DNA of 32,757 nucleotides from Microbacteriaceae bacterium PS02067. GTDB taxonomy: Bacteria > Actinomycetota > Actinomycetes > Actinomycetales > Microbacteriaceae. Where the stretch lies: the NCBI GenBank assembly GCA_029960085.1, contig JASCPG010000036.1, forward strand, positions 1-32,757, given 5' to 3'. Shown one piece after another: positions 8,103-15,857 of this stretch (position 1 is its first letter; each line of letters begins with the position of its first letter). The notes under the pieces are model-generated. The model was not told the DNA's origin. It was given only the letters and a program-made list of their open reading frames with translations, and ran no database searches. The position numbers and the translations under genes are program-made.

Positions 8103-8135
8103 CTCTCCCTCGTGCGTCTTCCGCACGAGGGAGAG
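8103..8135 (+). promoter_or_regulatory. 14-bp stem-loop covering the ribosome-binding site of the alkyltransferase gene
   Basis: CTCTCCCTCGTGCG (8103-8116), loop TCTTC, then CGCACGAGGGAGAG (8122-8135) is a perfect 14-bp inverted repeat. Its right arm ends on the base before ATG 8136. That arm contains the only Shine-Dalgarno-like sequence (GAGGGAGAG), so in RNA the hairpin would hide it. It could be a translational switch, a DNA operator, or a second terminator. The sequence alone does not decide between these. Confidence 0.6.
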
Positions 8136-8666
8136 ATGATGAACACCATGACCGCGACCGCGCGCCACACGACCGTGTCGACGACGCTCGGCGAGCTGCT
8201 GCTGGTGGCCGAGGGTGACGCCCTGGCCGGGATCTACTTCCCACAGCACACCTACCCGCCCAAGCCCGAGGCCCTGGGCGAGCGCGTCGACGAGGCATCC
8301 GACCCGTTCTTCGCCGACCTCGCGCGGCAGCTGCGCGAGTACCTCGCCGGCGAGCGGACGGTCTTCGAGATCCCGATCGCCACGAGCGGCGATGCGTTCT
8401 CGGAGAAGGTCTGGGCGATCCTGCGCGAGATCCCGTACGGCACGACGATCACGTACGGCGCCATCGCCGAACGCCTCGGCGGACGGGGGCTCGCGCAGCG
8501 GGTCGGGCAGGCGGTGGGGCACAATCCGATCAGCATCGTCGTGCCGTGTCACCGCGTCGTCGGCGCCGACGGCTCGCTCACGGGGTTCGCCGGTGGCCTC
8601 TCGCGCAAGCGGACGCTGCTCGAATTGGAGGAGCCCGCCGAGGCATCCGCCGCGCGACTGTTCTGA
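8136..8666 (+). CDS. ogt: Methylated-DNA--protein-cysteine methyltransferase (O6-alkylguanine repair)
   Basis: This suicide repair protein transfers the alkyl group from O6-alkylguanine in DNA to its own cysteine. Of 176 residues, the N-terminal half is the ribonuclease-like domain. The C-terminal half is the DNA-binding domain with FSEKVWAILREIPYGTTITYGAIA, the asparagine-hinge region GQAVGHNPISIV, and the active-site VPCHRVVG with the acceptor Cys near 138. GSLTGFAGGLSRKRTLLELE then completes the family signature. The start is ATG 8136 or the adjacent ATG 8139. Both lie directly after a 14-bp hairpin that contains the ribosome-binding site. The frame is open upstream into the beta-galactosidase relic, but nothing supports a fused protein. 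No other adaptive-response genes are adjacent. Confidence 0.95.
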   Translation: MMNTMTATARHTTVSTTLGELLLVAEGDALAGIYFPQHTYPPKPEALGERVDEASDPFFADLARQLREYLAGERTVFEIPIATSGDAFSEKVWAILREIPYGTTITYGAIAERLGGRGLAQRVGQAVGHNPISIVVPCHRVVGADGSLTGFAGGLSRKRTLLELEEPAEASAARLF

Positions 8667-8705
8667 CCGGGGCATCTCTGGCGGGGGCGCTCCGCAGGCG
8701 ACCGG

Positions 8706-8789
8706 GCGCCTCTCGGCGGGCAGTCCGGCGCCGGCTTCACCGGAAGCGGGGCGCCTCACTGCGGGCGGTCCGGCACCGGTGCGCTTCAC
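8706..8789. repeat. Degenerate tandem duplication (about 45-bp period)
   Basis: GCGCCTCTCGGCGGGCAGTC (from 8706) and GCGCCTCACTGCGGGCGGTC (from 8751) begin two copies that both continue as CCGGC(G/A)CCGG and end GCTTCAC. The 181-bp gap between the convergent ogt and lacI-type genes holds nothing else that I can identify. Confidence 0.45.
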
Positions 8790-8847
8790 GCACGGTGGGG
8801 TCACCCGACGGGCAACCGGGGCCCGTACCGGCGCGCGCCGCGAGCCC

Positions 8848-9867
8848 TCAGCCCGCGGAGCTGTCCCGGGCGACGAACTGCGGCGCGAGCAGGATGCTCT
8901 CGCCGCCCTCTCCCGCGATGAGCGCGGCGAGGGTCGCGACGGCGCGCTCCCCCAACCGGTCGAAATCCTGACGGACGGTCGACAGCGGCGGGCGGTACTG
9001 CGCGGCATCCGCGATGTCGTCGAAGCCGACGACGGCGACCTCCTCGGGGACGTGCCGCCCCGCGTCGGCAAGCGCGCGGAGCGCCCCGAGCGCCATCTGG
9101 TCGTTCGCGGCGAACAGTGCCGTCACCTGCTCGCCCGCGGCGAGGGCGTCGACGAGCGCCGCGTGGCCGGAGGCCGCGCTCCAGTCCCCGCGGAGCACGG
9201 GCGGCGCGGCGCGGCCCGCGGCATGGAGCGACTCGCGCCAGCCTCGTTCCCGCTCGGCGGCGGCGAAAGATCCCACGGGTCCGGCGAGGTGATGCACGGT
9301 CCCTCCGCGGGCGAGCAGATGGTCCGTGGCCGCGCGGGCGCCCGCGGCGTGGTCGGTCTGCACGGCGGCGACGCGGTCCCCGGTGACGGGGTGCGAGGCA
9401 TCCACGACGACGAGCGCGAGTCCGCCGGGCCGGCTCAGGCCCTCCGACGCAGCGGTCGCCTCATTGAGGATGATCGCCCCGTCGATGCCCTGGTCGTGCA
9501 GGCGCGCGAACCCGTCGGCGACCCCCTCGGCGCCGTGGACCGTGACGACGGTGAGGGCAAAGCCGCGGACGGCGGCGGCATCGGCGATCGCCTGCAGCAT
9601 GCGGGAGTTGCCGACCGTCGCGAGCGTCGACACGAGGAGGCCGATCGTCTCGGTCCGACCTGTGCGGAGGGCCCGCGCCGCGCGGTGCATGCGGTACCCG
9701 AGGGTCGCCATCGCGGCCTCGACCCGTGCGCGCGTGGCCGGGTCGACACGGGGGCTGCCGTTCACAACCCGGGACACGGTCTGGCCCGACACCCCGGCCG
9801 CGGCCGCGACATCCGCCATCGACACTCTGTGCTGCACCCGCCCACTCTCTCCCAGTTCGGACCGCAC
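8848..9867 (-). CDS. LacI/GalR-family transcriptional repressor of galactose genes
   Basis: The 339-residue regulator has an N-terminal LacI helix-turn-helix (MADVAAAAGVSGQTVSRVVNG, then SPRVDPATRARVEAAMATLGY). The hinge region follows, then a periplasmic-binding-protein-like ligand domain with TETIGLLVSTL, LFAANDQMALGALRALADAG and VAVVGFDDIADAAQYRPPLSTVRQDF, all typical. GTG 9867 has a GGAGGAG ribosome-binding site 10 bases upstream. GTG 9837 and ATG 9819 are possible later starts. It is divergent from galTK with a 16-bp operator between them. An exact inverse copy of that site stands before galE, so galactose or a derivative is the likely inducer (inference). The operator also lies across its own promoter region, implying autorepression. 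Confidence 0.93.
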   Translation of the reverse strand: MRSELGESGRVQHRVSMADVAAAAGVSGQTVSRVVNGSPRVDPATRARVEAAMATLGYRMHRAARALRTGRTETIGLLVSTLATVGNSRMLQAIADAAAVRGFALTVVTVHGAEGVADGFARLHDQGIDGAIILNEATAASEGLSRPGGLALVVVDASHPVTGDRVAAVQTDHAAGARAATDHLLARGGTVHHLAGPVGSFAAAERERGWRESLHAAGRAAPPVLRGDWSAASGHAALVDALAAGEQVTALFAANDQMALGALRALADAGRHVPEEVAVVGFDDIADAAQYRPPLSTVRQDFDRLGERAVATLAALIAGEGGESILLAPQFVARDSSAG

Positions 9868-9893
9868 GCGCGCCGGACTCCTCCGACTCGCAC

Positions 9894-9926
9894 CATGTTG
9901 ACGATAACACGGTCTGTGTGTAGCGT
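9894..9926 (+). promoter_or_regulatory. galTK promoter with LacI-type operator; leaderless start
   Basis: The operator CATGTTGACGATAACA (9894-9909) is the exact inverse complement of the galE site at 6405-6420. Inside it is the -35 hexamer TTGACG (9898-9903), a 17-bp spacer, and the -10 TAGCGT (9921-9926). Six bases later comes GTG 9933, so the transcript should begin on or next to the start codon. The repressor would sit on the -35 box. Confidence 0.8.
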
Positions 9927-9932
9927 TGCAGC

Positions 9933-11102
9933 GTGACTATGGAGGAGTTCGGGACGCACACCACCCTCGGTGCCGGCGTCGTCAAGCGCACAGCCCGGCT
10001 GGCCGACGGCCGCGAGTTGATCTACTTCGACGACCCGGGCACGACCCTCGGGCCCGAGCGGTCCGTCGACACCCGCGCCCTCGACCCGCGCCCCGACACC
10101 GCCACCATGCGGCAGGACATCCTCACGGGAGACTGGGTCTCGGTCGCGGCGGCCCGCCAGAACCGGGCGTTCCTCCCCCCGGCCGAGCTCGACCCGCTCG
10201 CGCCGCAGACCCCGACCAACCCGTCCGAGATCCCCTCGCGCTACGACGTCGCCGTGTTCGAGAACCGCTCGCCCTCGTTCGGCCCGGCCCTCGCGGCCGC
10301 CACGGGCGACGCGCCGGCCGCCGCCGACCCGCCGCGCGGACTCGACGACCTCGCGCACCTCGGCCTCGGTCGCACCCGCACGAGCGTCGGTCGCTGCGAG
10401 GTCGTCTGCTTCTCGCCCGAGCACGCCGGATCGTTCGGCACCCAGTCGGTGACGCGCGCCCGCACGGTCATCGAGGCGTGGGCCGACCGCACGGCGGCGC
10501 TATCGCAGCTGCCCGGCATCGAGCAGGTGTTCCCGTTCGAGAACCGCGGCGAGGCCATCGGCGTGACCCTCCACCATCCGCACGGCCAGATCTACTCGTA
10601 CCCCTACGTCACCCCGCGCACACAGCGCCTGCTGGACTCGATCGACCGCACGGCGCCCGACCTGTTCCAGCGCATCCTCGAGTCCGAGCAGCAGGGCCCG
10701 CGCGTGATCCTCCGCGGCGAGCACTGGACGGCGTTCGTGCCGTTCGCCGCGCGCTGGCCGATCGAGCTGCACGTCCTGCCGCACCGTCACGTGCCCGATT
10801 TCGCCGGGCTGACGGATGCCGAGCGCGACGAGCTCGCCCCGTTCTACCTGCGGCTGCTGCGCGGCGTGGATGCCCTGTACGACACCCCGACGCCCTACAT
10901 CGCCGCCTGGCATCAGGCCCCCGTCAACGTCGGCCGCGACACCGTGCGCCTGAACCTGCAGCTCACCAGCCCGCGCCGTGCGGCGGACAAGCTGAAGTAC
11001 CTCGCCGGGTCGGAGGCCGCCATGGGCGCCTGGATCGGCGACGTTCCCCCCGAGGCCGCAGCCGACCGCCTGCGCGCCGCCGTCGAAGGAGTGACCCTGT
11101 GA
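9933..11102 (+). CDS. galT: Galactose-1-phosphate uridylyltransferase
   Basis: The enzyme exchanges UMP between UDP-glucose and galactose-1-phosphate, the middle step of the Leloir pathway. The 389-residue class I GalT has the N-terminal RQDILTGDWVSVAAARQNRAF, then ENRSPSF, and FENRGEAIGVTLHHPHGQIYSYP. The nucleophilic H-P-H is at residues 215-217. C-terminal blocks include ELHVLPHRHVPDFAGL and YIAAWHQAPV. The GTG start at 9933 has no ribosome-binding site and lies 6 bases after the -10 box, so it is called leaderless. ATG 9939 is in frame two codons later. A GGAGGAGTTCGGG string at 9941 matches the inverted-repeat arm found near 458, probably by chance since it is coding. It overlaps galK by 4 bases. 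Confidence 0.96.
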   Translation: MTMEEFGTHTTLGAGVVKRTARLADGRELIYFDDPGTTLGPERSVDTRALDPRPDTATMRQDILTGDWVSVAAARQNRAFLPPAELDPLAPQTPTNPSEIPSRYDVAVFENRSPSFGPALAAATGDAPAAADPPRGLDDLAHLGLGRTRTSVGRCEVVCFSPEHAGSFGTQSVTRARTVIEAWADRTAALSQLPGIEQVFPFENRGEAIGVTLHHPHGQIYSYPYVTPRTQRLLDSIDRTAPDLFQRILESEQQGPRVILRGEHWTAFVPFAARWPIELHVLPHRHVPDFAGLTDAERDELAPFYLRLLRGVDALYDTPTPYIAAWHQAPVNVGRDTVRLNLQLTSPRRAADKLKYLAGSEAAMGAWIGDVPPEAAADRLRAAVEGVTL

Positions 11103-12238
11103 CCGACACCCCCACCGCAGGCACGTGGTCCGCGCCCGGCCGTGTGAACCTCATCGGCGAGCACACGGACTACAACGACGGCTTCGTGCTGCCGTTCGCG
11201 ATCGAGTTCCGCACCGCCGTCGCGCTCCAGACGCGCACCGACGGGCGCATCCGCGTCACGTCCTCGTTCTCGTCGGATGCCGCGGAGGTCGCCGTCTCGG
11301 ACCTGGCGGCCCTCTTCCCCGACCGTCGCGACGAGGTGCCCGAGTGGGCGCGGTACCCGCTCGGCGTCGCGTGGGCGCTCCTGGAGGCGACGGGTGTCGA
11401 CGTGGCATCCGTCCCCGGCGTCGACCTGTCGTTCTCGTCCGACGTGCCCGTGGGTGCGGGGCTCTCGTCGTCTGCGGCGATCGAGGGCGCGACCGCGTCG
11501 GCCCTCAACGACGTCTGGGGGCTCGGGCTCGACCGCGTGTCGCTCGCGAAGGTGGGCTGCCGCGCCGAGAACGAGGCGGTCGGCGCCCCGACCGGGATCA
11601 TGGACCAGATGGCGTCGATGCTCAGCCGTGCCGACGCCGCCACGTTCCTCGACTGCCGGTCGCTGCAGACCGAGTCCGTCGATCTCGGGTTCGCCGGCGC
11701 GGGCCTCGAACTCCTCGTCATCGACACCAAGGTCACCCACGCGCACTCGACGGGCGGCTACCGCGAGCGCCGCGCGTCGTGCGAACAGGGTGCGGCGATC
11801 ATGGGCGTGCCGGCCCTGCGCGATATCACGGTCGACGATCTGACGCGTGCGCGAGAGCTCATGGACGACGTGACGTTCCGTCGCGTGCGCCACGTCGTCA
11901 CGGAGAATCAGCGCGTGCTCGACACCGTCGAGACACTGCGCAGCGCCGGCCCGCGTGCGATCGGGCAGCTGCTGGATGCCTCGCACGCGTCCATGCGCGA
12001 CGACTTCGAGATCTCGGTGCCCGAGCTCGACCTCGCCGTCGACACGGCGCGTGCGGCGGGTGCGATCGGGGCGCGGATGACGGGCGGCGGTTTCGGCGGC
12101 GCGGCGATCGCGCTGATCGATCACAGCCTGGTGGCATCCGTCACCGCGGCCGTCGAGCGGGCGTTCGCGGATGCCGGGTACGCGACCCCGCACATCTTCA
12201 CCGTGCACCCGTCGGAGGGCGCGCGGCGCGACGCCTGA
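11099..12238 (+). CDS. galK: Galactokinase
   Basis: The enzyme phosphorylates alpha-D-galactose with ATP to galactose-1-phosphate. This 379-residue GHMP kinase has the galactokinase signature GRVNLIGEHTDYNDGFVLPF near residues 15-35. The ATP-binding loop PVGAGLSSSAA lies near 120, and the catalytic Asp region GAPTGIMDQMAS follows. The C-terminal motif MTGGGFGGAAIAL lies near 327. The GTG start overlaps the galT stop (GTGA, 4 bases), with GAAGGAG 7 bases upstream, so translation is coupled to galT. The operon is driven from the operator-controlled promoter at 9898-9926. No sugar transporter gene is present in the window. Confidence 0.96.
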   Translation: MTDTPTAGTWSAPGRVNLIGEHTDYNDGFVLPFAIEFRTAVALQTRTDGRIRVTSSFSSDAAEVAVSDLAALFPDRRDEVPEWARYPLGVAWALLEATGVDVASVPGVDLSFSSDVPVGAGLSSSAAIEGATASALNDVWGLGLDRVSLAKVGCRAENEAVGAPTGIMDQMASMLSRADAATFLDCRSLQTESVDLGFAGAGLELLVIDTKVTHAHSTGGYRERRASCEQGAAIMGVPALRDITVDDLTRARELMDDVTFRRVRHVVTENQRVLDTVETLRSAGPRAIGQLLDASHASMRDDFEISVPELDLAVDTARAAGAIGARMTGGGFGGAAIALIDHSLVASVTAAVERAFADAGYATPHIFTVHPSEGARRDA

Positions 12239-12301
12239 CGCCCGGTCAGCGCCCGGACGGCACGACCATCGGGATGACCGGGATGCCGAGCAGCCGCGTG
12301 A

Positions 12302-13324
<1,023 letters not shown>

Positions 13325-13356
13325 GGCCACCTGCGCGGCGCGCGGCTCGGGGTCCG

Positions 13357-14406
13357 TCAGGGAACGCGATGGAGCCACGCGTCAGTGGCGAACTTCGATG
13401 TCACGAGGGCCTCCGCCTCGGCATATTCCGATTCGGTGATACGCCCGGGCTGCGCGCCGTAGAGGTTCGCGAACGTGTCCTTCAGCCGCTCGATGATCGC
13501 CTCCCGCGGGAGCCCTGTCTGACTCCGGAGCGGGTCGACCCGCTTCGCCGCCGAGGTCGTGCCCTTGTCGCTCAGCTTCTCGCGGCCGATCCGCAGCACC
13601 TCGGTCATGACCTGACCGTCCATGTCGTACGACATCGTCGCGTGATGCAGCACGCCGCCGCCCGCGAGCCGTTTCTGGGCCGCCCCGCCGATCTTGCCCT
13701 TCGAGGAGGCGATGTCATTCAGCGGTTGGTATGTGGCATCCACCCCGAGCGAACGCAGCGCCTGCAGCGCCCAGTCGTCGAGGAACGCGTACGAGTCGGC
13801 GAACGTCATGCCCGCGACGAGGGATGCCGGGACGTACAGCGAGTACGTCACGATCGAGCCCGCGCCCATCATCATCGCGCCGCCGCCCGAGATCCGGCGG
13901 ACGACGTCGTACCCGTGCCGGGCCGCGCCCTCGGGGTCGACCTCGTTGCGGTACGACTGGAACGAGCCGATCACGACGGCGGACTCGTTCCACTCCCAGA
14001 TCCGCAGCGTCGGGTTCCGCAGTCCCGCACCGACGCGGGCGGTCAGCACCTCGTCGAGGGCGAGATTCATCCGCGGCGACACCGCCTTCTCGTGCACGAT
14101 CTCCCACGTGAAGTCCTTCCACCCGGGGGCCGTCACGAGTGCGCGCCGCACCGCCGTGCCGACCGAGTCGGGCGTGAAGCCGAGCAGCTGCGCCCCCTCG
14201 GGGAGCGCGGCGCGGACGGCGGCCGCGATCGCCGCGGCATCCGTCTCGACGGGCAGGCCCGTGACGGCCGCGTCGATGTCGGCGAGCGCGTCGTCGGGTT
14301 CGAGGAAGAAGTCGCCCGCGAGATGGAAGTCGGCGATGCGCCCGTCGCGCACCTCGAGGTCGACCACCACGAGCTTGCCGCCGGGCACCTTGTATTCACC
14401 GTGCAT
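13357..14406 (-). CDS. lplA: Lipoate-protein ligase family protein
   Basis: It probably attaches lipoate (or an octanoyl group) to lipoyl domains of 2-oxoacid dehydrogenases or the glycine-cleavage H protein. The 349-residue protein has a small N-terminal domain (about 1-85) that resembles the accessory LplB-type domain. The catalytic BPL/LplA fold follows (about 97-349). In E. coli LplA the accessory domain is C-terminal, so the order is swapped. The pocket motif RRISGGGA (170-177) and the lysine segment GKIGGAAQKR (Lys near 238) are present. Where LplA proteins usually have V-x-H-D/G after GGGA, this one reads MMMG. It may therefore be a variant ligase or lipoyl/octanoyl transferase. A TAGGCT box 6 bases before ATG 14406 marks a leaderless start. 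Confidence 0.85.
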   Translation of the reverse strand: MHGEYKVPGGKLVVVDLEVRDGRIADFHLAGDFFLEPDDALADIDAAVTGLPVETDAAAIAAAVRAALPEGAQLLGFTPDSVGTAVRRALVTAPGWKDFTWEIVHEKAVSPRMNLALDEVLTARVGAGLRNPTLRIWEWNESAVVIGSFQSYRNEVDPEGAARHGYDVVRRISGGGAMMMGAGSIVTYSLYVPASLVAGMTFADSYAFLDDWALQALRSLGVDATYQPLNDIASSKGKIGGAAQKRLAGGGVLHHATMSYDMDGQVMTEVLRIGREKLSDKGTTSAAKRVDPLRSQTGLPREAIIERLKDTFANLYGAQPGRITESEYAEAEALVTSKFATDAWLHRVP

Positions 14407-14412
14407 AGACCC

Positions 14413-14418
14413 AGCCTA
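14413..14418 (-). promoter_or_regulatory. Predicted -10 box of the lipoate ligase gene (leaderless)
   Basis: Minus-strand TAGGCT, 6 bases, then ATG 14406. No Shine-Dalgarno can fit in the gap. Confidence 0.5.
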
Positions 14419-14468
14419 GGCGCGGCGGAGAAGGAGCGGCGCGGTCGGCGCCCGGCCTACCAGAGGCG

Positions 14469-15338
14469 TCAGTCGCGTGCCGGCATCCGATCGTCGAGCC
14501 ACGCGACGAGGTCGGCGATCACCCGGTCCCGCGTGACGTCGTTGTAGATCTCGTGCCGGACATCCGGGTAGACGAGCGTCGTGACGTCGGTGAGGCCCGA
14601 GCGGGTGCGGTAGGCGTCGGCCAGCCGGTGCACGGCGCGCGGGCCGCCGACCGTGTCGTCGCGTCCGACCTGCAGGAGCACGGGCGGGTCGACCGGGAGG
14701 TTCCGCGCGGGCCGGCCGTACAGCTGCACCGCGTTGAGCGGGCCGAACAGCTTCAGCAGCGGAGTCGAGGTGGTGAGCGGGTCGGCGAGGAACGCGTCAC
14801 CGACGGAGGCGTCGGATGCCAGCCATTCGGTCCCGTTCGAGCCGGCGCCGTTCCACGGCTTGTTGAGGTCGCCCGAGTTGAGCGAGCCGGGCCAGCGCAG
14901 CGACGACCCGCTGAGGATGACGGCGTCATAGGCATCCGGGTGCTCATCGAGCAGCATCTGCGCGAGGAACGATCCCCAGGAGTGCCCGAGGAGGATGAGC
15001 GGCAGGTCGGGGTTCTCGCTGCGGATGAGCTCGGTGAGCTGCCAGCAGGCGGCTTTCGCCGCCTTCATCCCGCCCTTTCCGAGCCGCCCGAGCTTCGAGG
15101 CGTCGCCTCCGTACTGGCGCATGCCCGTTCGGCCGTGGCCGCGGTGGTCGTCGGCGTAGACGATGTAGCCCTCGGCATTCAGATCCTCGATGAGGCGTGC
15201 ATAGCGGCCCGCGTGCTCGCCCACGCCGTGGAGGAGCTGGATGACGGCGCGCGGCGATGCGGCGGCCGGATGCCTGTCGAACACGATCTCGATGCCGTAG
15301 GAGTCCGTGATCGATCGCTCTTCACCGGTATCGGTCAT
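14469..15338 (-). CDS. Alpha/beta hydrolase (monoacylglycerol lipase-like, S33/Hydrolase_4)
   Basis: The 289-residue protein is typical of the serine-aminopeptidase/monoacylglycerol-lipase group. Key segments are AVIQLLHGVGEHAGRYARL (oxyanion region), ADDHRGHGRTG, and the elbow LLGHSWGSF with Ser near 119. Also present are VLLQVGRDDTVGGP with the acid residue, and YPDVRHEIYND with the catalytic histidine. In this group substrates are monoglycerides or lysophospholipids, and no membrane or secretion signal is present. ATG 15338 is preferred over the longer frame because a TAGACT box lies exactly 7 bases upstream (leaderless). The extra 22 N-terminal residues of the longer frame would overlap the MarR operator. 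The gene is divergent from the MarR-MFS operon. Confidence 0.9.
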   Translation of the reverse strand: MTDTGEERSITDSYGIEIVFDRHPAAASPRAVIQLLHGVGEHAGRYARLIEDLNAEGYIVYADDHRGHGRTGMRQYGGDASKLGRLGKGGMKAAKAACWQLTELIRSENPDLPLILLGHSWGSFLAQMLLDEHPDAYDAVILSGSSLRWPGSLNSGDLNKPWNGAGSNGTEWLASDASVGDAFLADPLTTSTPLLKLFGPLNAVQLYGRPARNLPVDPPVLLQVGRDDTVGGPRAVHRLADAYRTRSGLTDVTTLVYPDVRHEIYNDVTRDRVIADLVAWLDDRMPARD

Positions 15339-15345
15339 AGCGCGC

Positions 15346-15351
15346 AGTCTA
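15346..15351 (-). promoter_or_regulatory. Predicted -10 box of the monoacylglycerol lipase-like gene
   Basis: Minus-strand TAGACT, 7 bases, then ATG 15338, with no ribosome-binding site. The MarR operator begins 46 bp upstream, so it may influence this promoter only indirectly. Confidence 0.5.
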
Positions 15352-15396
15352 GGAGAGACGGCGGGCACGCGTTCGAAATCGCACGCCGCCGCTTTC

Positions 15397-15424
15397 GTTA
15401 GCAAGACTAATGAGCTATGCTAAC
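15397..15424. promoter_or_regulatory. Candidate operator of the MarR-MFS operon
   Basis: GTTAGCA (15397-15403) and TGCTAAC (15418-15424) are perfect inverted arms 14 bp apart. An inner TTAG...CTAA pair (15398-15410) gives a second possible half-site pairing. The stretch is strikingly AT-rich for this genome. It overlaps a -10-like TATGCT (15416-15421) ten bases before the MarR start, so autorepression is expected. Confidence 0.6.
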
Positions 15425-15431
15425 TAACCGT

Positions 15432-15857
15432 ATGAACACCGAGATCTCCACCGAGGCATCCGACCTCCGCATGGCCACGTTCCGCTTCGCCCGGCGCCTG
15501 CGGTCCCAGCGCGCCGTCGACACGATGAGCGACGGCCAGTTCGCGGTGCTCGCCGCACTCTCCGTCCACGGCCCGCACACCCTCGGCGAGCTCGCCGAGC
15601 GCGAGCGGGTATCGGCGCCGTCGATGAACCGCACCGTCAATTGCCTCGAAGAGTCCGCGTACCTCGTCCGCACCCCCGACGACGACGACCGCCGCAAGGT
15701 CAACATCGCCCTGACCGAGAGCGGCCGCGAGGTCGTCACCGAGACGGTACGGCGTCGGGACCAGTGGCTCGTCGACATCCTCGAGGGGCTCGACGACGAT
15801 CAGCGGCACATCCTCGCCCAGGCGGCCGTCATCATGGGCGAGGTGGCCGCCCGATGA
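15432..15857 (+). CDS. MarR-family transcriptional regulator (efflux operon)
   Basis: The 141-residue winged-helix regulator has MSDGQFAVLAALSVHGPHTLGELAERERVS, with the recognition helix in SAPSMNRTVNCLEE and the wing in LVRTPDDDDRRKVNIALTESG. The sequence matches the MarR fold throughout. It overlaps the downstream MFS transporter gene by 4 bases (ATGA), so the two are translationally coupled. By the usual logic of such pairs it represses both genes until a small lipophilic ligand, possibly the exported drug, releases it. ATG 15432 is preferred over in-frame ATG 15417 because the latter lies within the operator and -10 region. Confidence 0.93.
   Translation: MNTEISTEASDLRMATFRFARRLRSQRAVDTMSDGQFAVLAALSVHGPHTLGELAERERVSAPSMNRTVNCLEESAYLVRTPDDDDRRKVNIALTESGREVVTETVRRRDQWLVDILEGLDDDQRHILAQAAVIMGEVAAR

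Noticed and set aside
6918..8666. A single 582-codon frame that would fuse galE-antiframe, the GH35 relic and the alkyltransferase
   Set aside because: The first part is an out-of-frame reading of galE and three palindromes interrupt the rest. The alkyltransferase has its own start and usual length.
9941..9953. GGAGGAGTTCGGG at the galT start as a third copy of the left-end element
   Set aside because: It is a 13-base match inside coding sequence (codons for EEFG) with no second arm or shared interior, so chance is enough.
9926..12238. A 770-codon frame covering galT and galK
   Set aside because: The first 390 codons are an off-frame shadow of galT. Real galK starts at GTG 11099 by its family signature and ribosome-binding site.
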